Below are positions 1-5,120 of a stretch of 5,843 bases of DNA, one piece after another. The notes beneath the pieces are model-generated. The model had not been told where the DNA came from. It did no database searches and saw nothing but the letters and a program-made list of their open reading frames with translations. The translations under genes and the position numbers were made by a program. Source of the stretch: Desulfonema limicola (lineage in GTDB: Bacteria > Desulfobacterota > Desulfobacteria > Desulfobacterales > Desulfosalsimonadaceae); the NCBI GenBank assembly GCA_020722245.1, contig DYLE01000156.1, positions 1 through 5,843 on the forward strand, in the 5' to 3' direction. Within the stretch, counting starts at the first letter, position 1. Each line of letters starts with the position of its first letter.

Positions 1-130
1 CTTCTCTCGACTCGGGACTAATCCTTTTTTTGTTGGACTAATCCTTTTTTTGTTAAGGATTAGTCCCGAGCACTCGCTTCTCTCGACTCGGGACTAATCC
101 TTTTTTTGTTGGACTAATCCTTTTTTTGTT
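1..130. repeat. compound direct/inverted repeat, two exact 54-bp units
   Basis: Positions 1-54 and 77-130 are identical over 54 bp. Each unit is a 14-bp lead (CTTCTCTCGACTCG) followed by two tandem copies of the 20-bp subunit GGACTAATCCTTTTTTTGTT, so the subunit occurs at 15-34, 35-54, 91-110 and 111-130. The 22-bp linker (55-76) begins with AAGGATTAGTCCCGAG, the exact reverse complement of 11-26 and 87-102. The repeat period is 76 bp. The window starts exactly at a unit boundary, so the array may continue to the left, or this may be a contig end at a repeat. It resembles no CRISPR, REP or IS end that I recognise: there are no unique spacers and no transposase. The unbroken identity suggests recent duplication or active homogenisation; assembly collapse or misjoining is an alternative. 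Confidence 0.93.
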
Positions 131-655
131 GCTGATTTGACCGATGGTCCGCCAGGCGGCCGGAATCAGGCTGCTTGAAAACGGCGCGTGTAGGGAATAT
201 GACCGAAACCACAAATCCGCAAGCGCATGATCCCCCTGACGAACGCAAATGCGCTCAATCCCCTCGCCTGTGTTTTCCATGTCAAACTCGGCTTTTTCCT
301 TGGGGATTGCCCAGTTTTCGCGGCCGTTGACCACGCTTTCCCAGGTGGAGACATAAATTTTGGTCACCGTGTACACCCGTCTTCCGAAAATGTCGAATTT
401 ACCCGGCATGATCAAAAACTCCTGGTACGGCCCCACATTGGAAGACCGGTAATTGACAGCCATCACGGCCCCGAACCCGCCGCAAAACCGGCCGGTAAGG
501 AATGCAGGGACAAAACAGTCGGAGCGTACAAACCGCGTTGAGGGTTTGATCACCAGGATGTAGGCATCCCCGGTGAGGTGCCAGGGCGCTGCGGCCCGGA
601 TATACCCGTTTTCCGGGTTTTGAAGAGGGTCCATAGGCAATTCCCATTGGTCCAT
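53..655 (-). CDS. acetoacetate decarboxylase-like protein, C-terminus replaced by repeat
   Basis: The protein has 200 residues. Residues 1 to about 173 look like the acetoacetate decarboxylase (ADC)-like fold. The family-typical stretch VGPYQEFLIMPG lies at 74-85, VYTVTKIYVS at 94-103 and GRENWAIPKE at 111-120. In clostridial ADC the matching GRE..PKK motif carries the Schiff-base lysine (Lys115) and its neighbour Lys116; here Lys119 matches the former, but the next residue is Glu120. Many ADC-like proteins with PKE are of unknown activity, so decarboxylation of acetoacetate is not assured. Residues 176-200 and the TAA stop are encoded entirely by the repeat at 1-130, so the natural C-terminus (family members usually have about 230-260 residues) is lost. 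The ATG at 655 is preceded by a weak ACAGG 8 nt upstream and a promoter candidate; Met8 is an alternative start. It is probably a damaged gene. Family assignment is fairly sure, function is not. Confidence 0.72.
   Translation of the reverse strand: MDQWELPMDPLQNPENGYIRAAAPWHLTGDAYILVIKPSTRFVRSDCFVPAFLTGRFCGGFGAVMAVNYRSSNVGPYQEFLIMPGKFDIFGRRVYTVTKIYVSTWESVVNGRENWAIPKEKAEFDMENTGEGIERICVRQGDHALADLWFRSYSLHAPFSSSLIPAAWRTIGQISNKKRISPTKKGLVPSREKRVLGTNP
55..107 (+). terminator. terminator-like hairpin within the repeat
   Basis: Read on the plus strand, 55-70 (AAGGATTAGTCCCGAG) pairs perfectly with 87-102 (CTCGGGACTAATCCTT), giving a 16-bp stem with a 16-nt loop at 71-86. It is followed directly by a run of T (the T tract spans 101-107), which is the form of an intrinsic terminator. 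The same linker arm can instead pair with 11-26, leaving a 28-nt loop. The T run lies on the plus strand only, so it would stop transcripts entering from the left and would not serve the minus-strand gene at 53-655. The stem is only about half G+C. Terminator function is an inference; the palindrome could equally be a recombination or protein-binding structure. Confidence 0.35.
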
Positions 656-683
656 GGTATTAACCTGTTGATGGTTTTAATGA

Positions 684-712
684 ATTCTATCGATGATCAG
701 AGCCCTTGGCAA
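684..712 (-). promoter_or_regulatory. sigma70-type promoter for the ADC-like gene
   Basis: On the minus strand a -35 box TTGCCA (707-712, one mismatch to TTGACA) is followed by a 17-nt spacer and a -10 box TAGAAT (684-689, one mismatch to TATAAT). Transcription would begin near 677, giving a leader of about 20 nt before the ATG at 655. Both boxes match 5 of 6 and the spacing is optimal, and the position is right for the downstream gene. This is a prediction from sequence only. Confidence 0.5.
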
Positions 713-734
713 GCCCTAATCCTGCCCTAATCCT
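713..734. repeat. tandem 11-bp repeat abutting the -35 box
   Basis: GCCCTAATCCT occurs twice without a gap (713-723 and 724-734). Read on the minus strand it is AGGATTAGGGC twice, ending directly against the predicted -35 box TTGCCA. A spacing of about one helical turn just upstream of -35 is where activators bind, so it could be an operator. It also shares CTAATCCT with the subunit of the repeat at 1-130, so it may be a degenerate relative of that element. Confidence 0.6.
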
Positions 735-846
735 GATCGTCAGTTGGGCCTTGCAATGGACGGAGCGTCCCTCTATGATGAAATGCATGAGACGCAGCCG
801 AAGCTTTTAGGGTCATATAAAGAATAAGGGTGAGGGCAGAAAATGG

Positions 847-1101
847 ATGACCTTTTGGAGTCCGGCAGTGGCCACCTCAGAGTACAAATTCAATTACCTG
901 CGGCGTGCCGTAAAGGTCGCTCTGATCGCCCGAGCCCAGGTGATTCATACCAGCAAAACCCAGGCGGTCTGCCGGTGCGAGGTATATGCAGCGGATGAAA
1001 GTCAGGAATATTTATGCGCGGTTTCGCAGGGCACGATCGCAAGGACCGGCCCCGCTTCAGAAAGTGAGGTTAAGCCCCCATTGCCGCAGCAAGCCCCATA
1101 A
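847..1101 (+). pseudogene. C-terminal remnant of a PaaI-type hotdog thioesterase
   Basis: The 84-residue frame contains SEYKFNYLRRAV (11-22), LIARAQVIHTSKTQAVCRCEVYA (26-48, shown by its key parts: LIARA, the K of SKTQAV, and CRCEVYA) and CAVSQGTIA (57-65). This order of strands is typical of the second half of PaaI/YbgC-like acyl-CoA thioesterases of about 140 residues. The first half, with the hotdog helix and the HGG...D/E catalytic region, is absent. The frame can be extended only to 811 before a stop (TAG, 808-810), and I found no matching N-terminal sequence in other frames upstream. About 20 residues beyond the usual end (66-84) look unrelated. It lies on the opposite strand to all other genes. 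It is probably a deleted gene without activity. A partnership with an unknown upstream segment is possible but unsupported. Confidence 0.6.
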
Positions 1102-1255
1102 CGGAGGGGATTAGGCAACCTTTGAAAACCGTCAAAAATGGAATCCATCGAGCTTCAGGCCTGCGGCTCTGATTTTGATGAATCTGCCCAAGGGCGCGGG
1201 CATTCCAAAAGAAGTGGTGGATTCGAATGCCGCTTCGGCGAGTATACCTGCCCGT

Positions 1256-2038
1256 TTATTTTCTAAACGGCCTCAACTCCCCGTATAGTTTTCGGGTATT
1301 TTCCGATACGGCCTCAAGAACGTCTTCCAGCCCCACATTTTTTAATCTGCCGATCATTTCAGCAGACAGCAGCGCGTTTTTCGGTTCGTTGCGCAGGAGA
1401 GGATCAGGCCCCAGCACCGGGCTGTCGGTTTCGACCAGCAGGCAGGAGAGCGGCAACTGTCTGACCAGCTTTTGTTTTTGCGGAGAGCGGACCACAGACG
1501 GTGGAATGGAAAAAAAATACCCGGCCTCCACCGCGGGCATGGCGGAAGCGGCTTTGCCGTCAAAGGCGTGAAGCTGCACCCTTTTCGCCCCGCGATTCAG
1601 CAGCAAGGCGACGGCATAATGACCGGCCGACCGGGAATGAACGTTTAAGGGCAGATCAAGCTCAACGGCCAGGTCGATAAATCCGGAAAAAATCGTCTGC
1701 TGAATCTCCCTTTCCGAGGATTCCTGAACCGCCCAGAAGTCGAGCCCCACCTCGCCGATGGCCGCCAGCCGGCAGCGGCTTTCACGAATTAAGGCGTGCA
1801 TCTCCTGGGCCTCGCGGATATCCAGGCGGGTGGGATAAAGCCCGGCCGCCGGATAGATGCAAGGATCACAATCCGCAAGCGCCAGGTTCCGGGCCGCGTC
1901 CGCCATGTTTTCCCCCACCGCGATGATTCCCGCAATCCCGGCCGCCTTTGCCCGGGCCATCATTGCTTCCCGGTCCGCATCAAAAACCGGATCGCACACA
2001 TGGGCATGGGTATCGATAAGACGCAAAGTCGCTTTCAT
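1256..2038 (-). CDS. TatD-family metal-dependent hydrolase
   Basis: This protein of 260 residues has the family's full length and all its metal-site motifs. DTHAH is at 9-13 (His11 and His13), GEVGLDF at 95-101 (Glu96), NVHSRSA at 132-138 (His134), LHAFDG at 156-161 (His157) and ETDSP at 203-207 (Asp205), followed by the usual RNEPKN at 216-221. TatD proteins are cytoplasmic TIM-barrel enzymes of the amidohydrolase superfamily; characterised members are Mg-dependent 3'-5' DNA exonucleases, while many relatives are untested. The common GxHP segment reads GLYP (66-69) here, so its His is Tyr. The ATG at 2038 has no clear Shine-Dalgarno sequence, which fits translational coupling to the SCP2-like gene ending 17 bp upstream. 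It appears to be the last gene of the operon, although its role there is not metabolic in any obvious way. Family call is secure, substrate unknown. Confidence 0.9.
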   Translation of the reverse strand: MKATLRLIDTHAHVCDPVFDADREAMMARAKAAGIAGIIAVGENMADAARNLALADCDPCIYPAAGLYPTRLDIREAQEMHALIRESRCRLAAIGEVGLDFWAVQESSEREIQQTIFSGFIDLAVELDLPLNVHSRSAGHYAVALLLNRGAKRVQLHAFDGKAASAMPAVEAGYFFSIPPSVVRSPQKQKLVRQLPLSCLLVETDSPVLGPDPLLRNEPKNALLSAEMIGRLKNVGLEDVLEAVSENTRKLYGELRPFRK

Positions 2039-2055
2039 GAAGGCCGGTTCTGATT

Positions 2056-2502
2056 TTAAGTTTTTTCCCGGGAAATGATCAGGTTCTCATAGCCCAGGTC
2101 CTTGAGCGCCTGGGGGAAGAACTGGAACATGGGCCGCACCAGAGGAAGCATCTTGAGCATGGCGGTGATCTTTCCCCCCTGTTTGATCTTGCCCCGGGTC
2201 ACCGAGGCCACGGGGTTTTCCAGTCCGTGCCAGAACCGGTGGGAATGATCCGCGCTCTGCTTGGACCAGACATCCTCCTTCAGGCCGCAGGGGCCGAGGT
2301 AAAAGGTTCCGAAATACCCCTGTTCTTTTGGCGGGTTTTTCAGATCAATGGTGATCTCGCCGTCCGGGTCGGTGTAGATCCATTTGATGATGAGGCCGGA
2401 TTTGGCCAGCTTGGGTCCGACCTTGGGATCGGTGAGGATTTTTTTCATGAAGTAGCCGTAAATCTCATAGAGCTGTTTGATGTCCTTGTAGTATTGGCCC
2501 AT
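2056..2502 (-). CDS. SCP2 sterol-binding domain-like protein
   Basis: A protein of 148 residues without a signal peptide or membrane segment. The central and C-terminal parts fit the SCP2-like fold: a beta region with IKWIYTDPDGEITIDL (39-54), then the helix/strand segment HSHRFWHGLENPVASVTRGK (86-105) and IKQGGKITAMLKMLPLVRP (106-124), which matches the conserved 'G.i...G.....l..l' end of the family. SCP2 domains bind lipids or fatty acyl-CoA in a hydrophobic tunnel. Here it would plausibly hold or deliver an acyl-CoA to the adjacent dehydrogenase, but that is inference. The start ATG at 2502 is supported by AAAGGAGAA at 2507-2515 (4 nt away). The gene lies 23 bp after the acyl-CoA dehydrogenase stop and 17 bp before the TatD gene, in one transcription unit. 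The assignment rests on recalled pattern rather than on catalytic residues. Confidence 0.7.
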   Translation of the reverse strand: MGQYYKDIKQLYEIYGYFMKKILTDPKVGPKLAKSGLIIKWIYTDPDGEITIDLKNPPKEQGYFGTFYLGPCGLKEDVWSKQSADHSHRFWHGLENPVASVTRGKIKQGGKITAMLKMLPLVRPMFQFFPQALKDLGYENLIISREKT

Positions 2503-2525
2503 GGCGTTCTCCTTTGATGATAGGG

Positions 2526-3686
2526 TTACTTGCGTTGATCAAACCGCCGTCCAAACAGCATGCTGGCGATGGTGAGGCGCAGCATCTGAAGCGTTCCTCC
2601 GGCCACCCCCCAGGCCCGGGCGTCGCGGGCCATCCGCTCGATGGGGTAGTCCCTGCTGTAGCCGTATCCGCCGAAGACCTGCATGGCCAGGTCGGTCACC
2701 TCCCGGACCATCTCATTGGCGAACAGCTTTCCCAGGGAGGCCTCGTAGATGGACGGGAGGCCCTGGCCCGCGTTGTTTGCGGCCCGGTAAACCAGAAGTT
2801 TTGCCGCATCCAGCTTCATGGCCATGTTCACGATGGAAAAGGAGATGTCCTGAAACTCGCAGATGGGCCGGCCAAAGGCGGTCCGGGACTGGGCATAAGC
2901 CTTGGCCGCATCCAGGGCGCCGCCGGCGATGCCCAGACACATGGCGGCGTTGCCGCACCGCTCGATGTCAAAGGTCAGCATGAGCTTGCCGAAATCCCCG
3001 GCCGGCACCACCAGGTTTTCCTTGGGCACCTTGACATTGTCAAAGTAGAGAGCGCAGGACGGCATGCCCCGCAACCCCATGTATTCCTCCTGCTTGCCGA
3101 AGGTAAATCCGGGCATTCCCTTTTCCAGGATCAGGGCGCCGATCCCCTTGTACCCCTTGACCTCCCCGAACCGGGTGTAAACCATGTAATGGCTGGCCGC
3201 GCCGCCCCCGGTGATAAAGGCTTTTCTGCCGTTCACCAGAAAGTGATCTCCCTTGTCTTCGGCCACCGTGTTCAGGGCGGTCAGGTCGGATCCGGACTCG
3301 GGCTCGGTCATGCACACCGATACGCTGAGTTTGCCCTGGCAGACCCCGGGGATAATCCTTTTTTTCTGTTCGGGGGTTCCAAACAGGTCGATCACCCGAA
3401 CCGGACCCACATTGGATTCAAACACCGGGGCCGCGATCATCGGAGAGAATTTCGCCAGCTCCTCGATGGCCAGGATCGCGGTCAGCGACGGCTCGCCCGA
3501 TCCGCCGTATTCCGGAGACAGGGTCATGCCCAGAAGGTCCATGGCCGCGAATTTTTCCATCAGGTGATGCGGAAACTCGGCCCTGGCGTCGATCTGGGCG
3601 GCCAGCTCCGCAAACTTCTCCCGCTTTCCCATATCCCGAAGAGAACTTATCAGCATGAGCTGCTCTTTTGAAAATGCAAAATCCAC
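2526..3686 (-). CDS. acyl-CoA dehydrogenase, relocated catalytic base
   Basis: This 386-residue protein is a full-length FAD-dependent acyl-CoA dehydrogenase, which forms the alpha,beta-double bond of an acyl-CoA and passes electrons to ETF. It shows the N-terminal helical domain with LLGMTLSPEYGGSG (51-64), the beta domain with TEPESGSD (127-134) and FITGGGAASHYMVY (157-170), and the C-terminal helical domain with RTAFGRPICEFQ (268-279), the FAD loop QVFGGYGYSRDYPIERMARDAR in shortened form (Q336, GGYGY 339-343, RDAR 354-357). The usual catalytic Glu of the YEGT motif (MCAD Glu376) is missing: residues 361-365 read VAGGT. A Glu is present instead at 242 in FDIER, the position used as the base by isovaleryl-CoA and long-chain acyl-CoA dehydrogenases. 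It is therefore probably active, with branched or bulky substrates plausible. It starts at GTG with a good ribosome binding site and sits between the PrpD-like and SCP2-like genes. Confidence 0.95.
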   Translation of the reverse strand: MDFAFSKEQLMLISSLRDMGKREKFAELAAQIDARAEFPHHLMEKFAAMDLLGMTLSPEYGGSGEPSLTAILAIEELAKFSPMIAAPVFESNVGPVRVIDLFGTPEQKKRIIPGVCQGKLSVSVCMTEPESGSDLTALNTVAEDKGDHFLVNGRKAFITGGGAASHYMVYTRFGEVKGYKGIGALILEKGMPGFTFGKQEEYMGLRGMPSCALYFDNVKVPKENLVVPAGDFGKLMLTFDIERCGNAAMCLGIAGGALDAAKAYAQSRTAFGRPICEFQDISFSIVNMAMKLDAAKLLVYRAANNAGQGLPSIYEASLGKLFANEMVREVTDLAMQVFGGYGYSRDYPIERMARDARAWGVAGGTLQMLRLTIASMLFGRRFDQRK

Positions 3687-3690
3687 GTTT

Positions 3691-3698
3691 ACCTCTCT
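3691..3698 (-). promoter_or_regulatory. ribosome binding site fixing the GTG start at 3686
   Basis: On the minus strand AGAGAGGT ends 4 nt before the GTG at 3684-3686. The acyl-CoA dehydrogenase has no in-frame ATG near the beginning; the GTG start gives the family-typical N-terminus MDFAFSKEQ, so this site supports it. Confidence 0.65.
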
Positions 3699-3722
3699 TT
3701 TTGTTTTATATCCGCTTATATC

Positions 3723-5117
3723 TTATATCAGGGCGGTAAGGGCGCGGATATCCGTTATCCGCTCCAGGTCCAGAACCTGTGATACCAGTTTGTCAAGATC
3801 CCGGCCGTTTTTTCGACGGCCGTAACGCTTCAGCTTGTCGATGATTTCCGCTTCGGTGAGGGGGTCTCTGGGATCCCCCCGGGGCATATCCACCTGTCGG
3901 GAAAGGGTTTTTCCCGAGGTTAAGGTGATCTCCACGCGGCTTGCGGTCTTCTCCGGGTAAAGGCTGTTCAAGGTTTCATCGGTTTTCACCCTGACCCTGC
4001 CGGCAAGCGTAAGCAGGCCGGGGTCGGCCATGCGTTTTTCCGAAAGCTGATCCGGTCCCAGTTCGCCGTCGACAATGGCTGCGGCCACCACATAGGGGAT
4101 GGAAAACTGCGCGCAGACAAAGCTGTCGCCGGGTTGAATATGTTTTCCCACCGCAAGCTGTGCGATGCCGTAGGTGAACACGTCGATTTTTTCGATCTCT
4201 TCTATTTGGATCCGATTTTTAGCAACAATTTCAAGGGCCGCCTGAATGGCTCCGTGGGTATGCCGGCAGGCGCAATACGGCTTAAGATAGATATCCGACA
4301 GCGTGAAATGCTCGCCGAGGGCTTCGGTCAATTTGCCGATCTTGGGATCGGCCCGGGTGGTGATCTGGGTAAATCCACCCTTAAGCGGCGAGCCCTCCAG
4401 GGGCTCGGCAAACCCGGTCAGCCCGGCTCCCGCCAGGCCTGCGGCCAGAAGCCCGGCGGCGGCGGCCTGTCCGGCCTGGACGATCTTGATGGTAAACCCG
4501 CCCATGAGCTGCTCGGCCATGGAAAGGGGAAGCAGATACCCGGCGTTGCTCAAGGCGTTGAGCATTCCGGCCGCATCGTATCCATACACCCTGGCTGCTG
4601 CGGCCGCTGCGCCGAAGGCGCCGCAGGTGCCGGTGGGAAGAAACCCGGAAAGGGTATGCCAGGGATGCATGGCCGCGGCCGGCCGGTTGGCCGCCTCGTA
4701 TCCGGCCGCCATTGCTTCGATCACCGCCCTGCCGCCGGCCTGCTTTTCCTCGGCGGCCGCCAGGGCCGCCGGGATGACGGCGGTGCCGGGATGATTTCCG
4801 CCGAACCGGTATCCGTCCTGGGCCTCCACCGCCTCGGCGGTGGTGCCGTTGATAAAGACGGCGTAATGGGGAATGGTTTTAAAACCGCAGCCCAAGGCCG
4901 AGATGGTTCCGGAACCGGCGATCTTTTTAAAATAGGAGACCAGCCGCAAAACCGGGTCTAAGGACAGGGATCCATAAATATTGGCGATGTAATCGAGGAT
5001 GCACAGCTTGGCCTTTCGGATCACCACCTCCGGGAGGTCCTCGTATTTGAGCCCGGCGCAGAATCCGGCCAGTTGCCGGGTGGGGGTCAGTTCAGTTTCG
5101 GATGACAGGCTTTTCAT
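3723..5117 (-). CDS. MmgE/PrpD family protein
   Basis: A protein of 464 residues, the normal length for the family, which includes 2-methylcitrate dehydratase, cis-aconitate decarboxylase and iminodisuccinate epimerase. Visible family blocks are GNHPGTAVIPAALAAAE (107-123), GTCGAFGAAAAAARVYG (163-179), the K.vQAGqAAAaGLLAA block (211-226), KPYCACRHTHGAIQAAL (279-295), FSIPYVVAAAIVDGELG (338-354) and GDPRDPLT (414-421). His109 matches the conserved His of the HP motif. Compared with the DFDDTW...HP motif of 2-methylcitrate dehydratase and cis-aconitate decarboxylase, this one reads EAQDGYR (98-104), and the His of the following GFHPT motif is Leu160. It therefore does not look like a true PrpD; isomerisation, epimerisation or (de)hydration of a CoA-pathway acid is possible. 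It starts 3 bp after the CoA-transferase stop, without a strong ribosome binding site, so the two are probably translationally coupled. Alanine-rich stretches are normal for the family. Confidence 0.92.
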   Translation of the reverse strand: MKSLSSETELTPTRQLAGFCAGLKYEDLPEVVIRKAKLCILDYIANIYGSLSLDPVLRLVSYFKKIAGSGTISALGCGFKTIPHYAVFINGTTAEAVEAQDGYRFGGNHPGTAVIPAALAAAEEKQAGGRAVIEAMAAGYEAANRPAAAMHPWHTLSGFLPTGTCGAFGAAAAAARVYGYDAAGMLNALSNAGYLLPLSMAEQLMGGFTIKIVQAGQAAAAGLLAAGLAGAGLTGFAEPLEGSPLKGGFTQITTRADPKIGKLTEALGEHFTLSDIYLKPYCACRHTHGAIQAALEIVAKNRIQIEEIEKIDVFTYGIAQLAVGKHIQPGDSFVCAQFSIPYVVAAAIVDGELGPDQLSEKRMADPGLLTLAGRVRVKTDETLNSLYPEKTASRVEITLTSGKTLSRQVDMPRGDPRDPLTEAEIIDKLKRYGRRKNGRDLDKLVSQVLDLERITDIRALTALI

Positions 5118-5120
5118 GGC

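Larger units (their letters stand above)
656..1255. other. 600-bp region without an intact gene
   Basis: This gap between the ADC-like gene and the TatD-family gene holds a promoter candidate, a tandem 11-bp repeat and a thioesterase remnant. A short plus-strand frame at 756-827 (23 codons, starting MDGASLYDEM) has a composition like a real protein start but no clear ribosome binding site. A further open stretch from 1114 into the end of the TatD gene includes the string NLPKGAGIPKEVVDS, which I cannot assign. No strong terminator hairpin with a T run is visible after the TatD stop. The mixture of partial protein-like frames suggests gene decay or rearrangement. Confidence 0.6.

Noticed and set aside
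1..130. CRISPR array
   Set aside because: The two units are separated by a linker that is itself an inverse of the unit, not a unique spacer, and each unit contains internal tandem copies; no cas genes are present.
227..541. Plus-strand open frame opposite the ADC-like gene
   Set aside because: No recognisable motifs; the minus-strand frame carries the family signature.
756..827. 23-codon plus-strand frame starting MDGASLYDEM
   Set aside because: Slightly like the start of an AhpD-like or other small protein, but no ribosome binding site, too short and ends at a stop; not enough to call a gene.
1185..1202. Small hairpin TGCCC...GGGCA downstream of the TatD-family gene
   Set aside because: Only 5 bp of stem and no T run on either side, so it is not supported as a terminator.
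1114..1281. Plus-strand frame with NLPKGAGIPKEVVDS
   Set aside because: Protein-like in appearance, but I recognise no family, it lacks a start site and it overlaps the end of the TatD-family gene.
3353..3365. TAATCCTTTTTTT in the acyl-CoA dehydrogenase, identical to 13 bp of the left-edge repeat subunit
   Set aside because: It encodes the KKRII part of a segment commonly Lys/Arg-rich in this family (residues 108-112) and the match stops on both sides, so it is most likely coincidence.
2514..3671. Long plus-strand open frame (385 codons) opposite the acyl-CoA dehydrogenase
   Set aside because: It is the antisense shadow of a GC-rich gene with clear catalytic motifs on the minus strand; its product is rich in G, H, Q and P and shows no recognisable domain.
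4134..4961. Plus-strand open frame of 275 codons opposite the PrpD-like gene
   Set aside because: Low-complexity Gly-rich antisense product with no family motif, fully inside a well-supported minus-strand gene.
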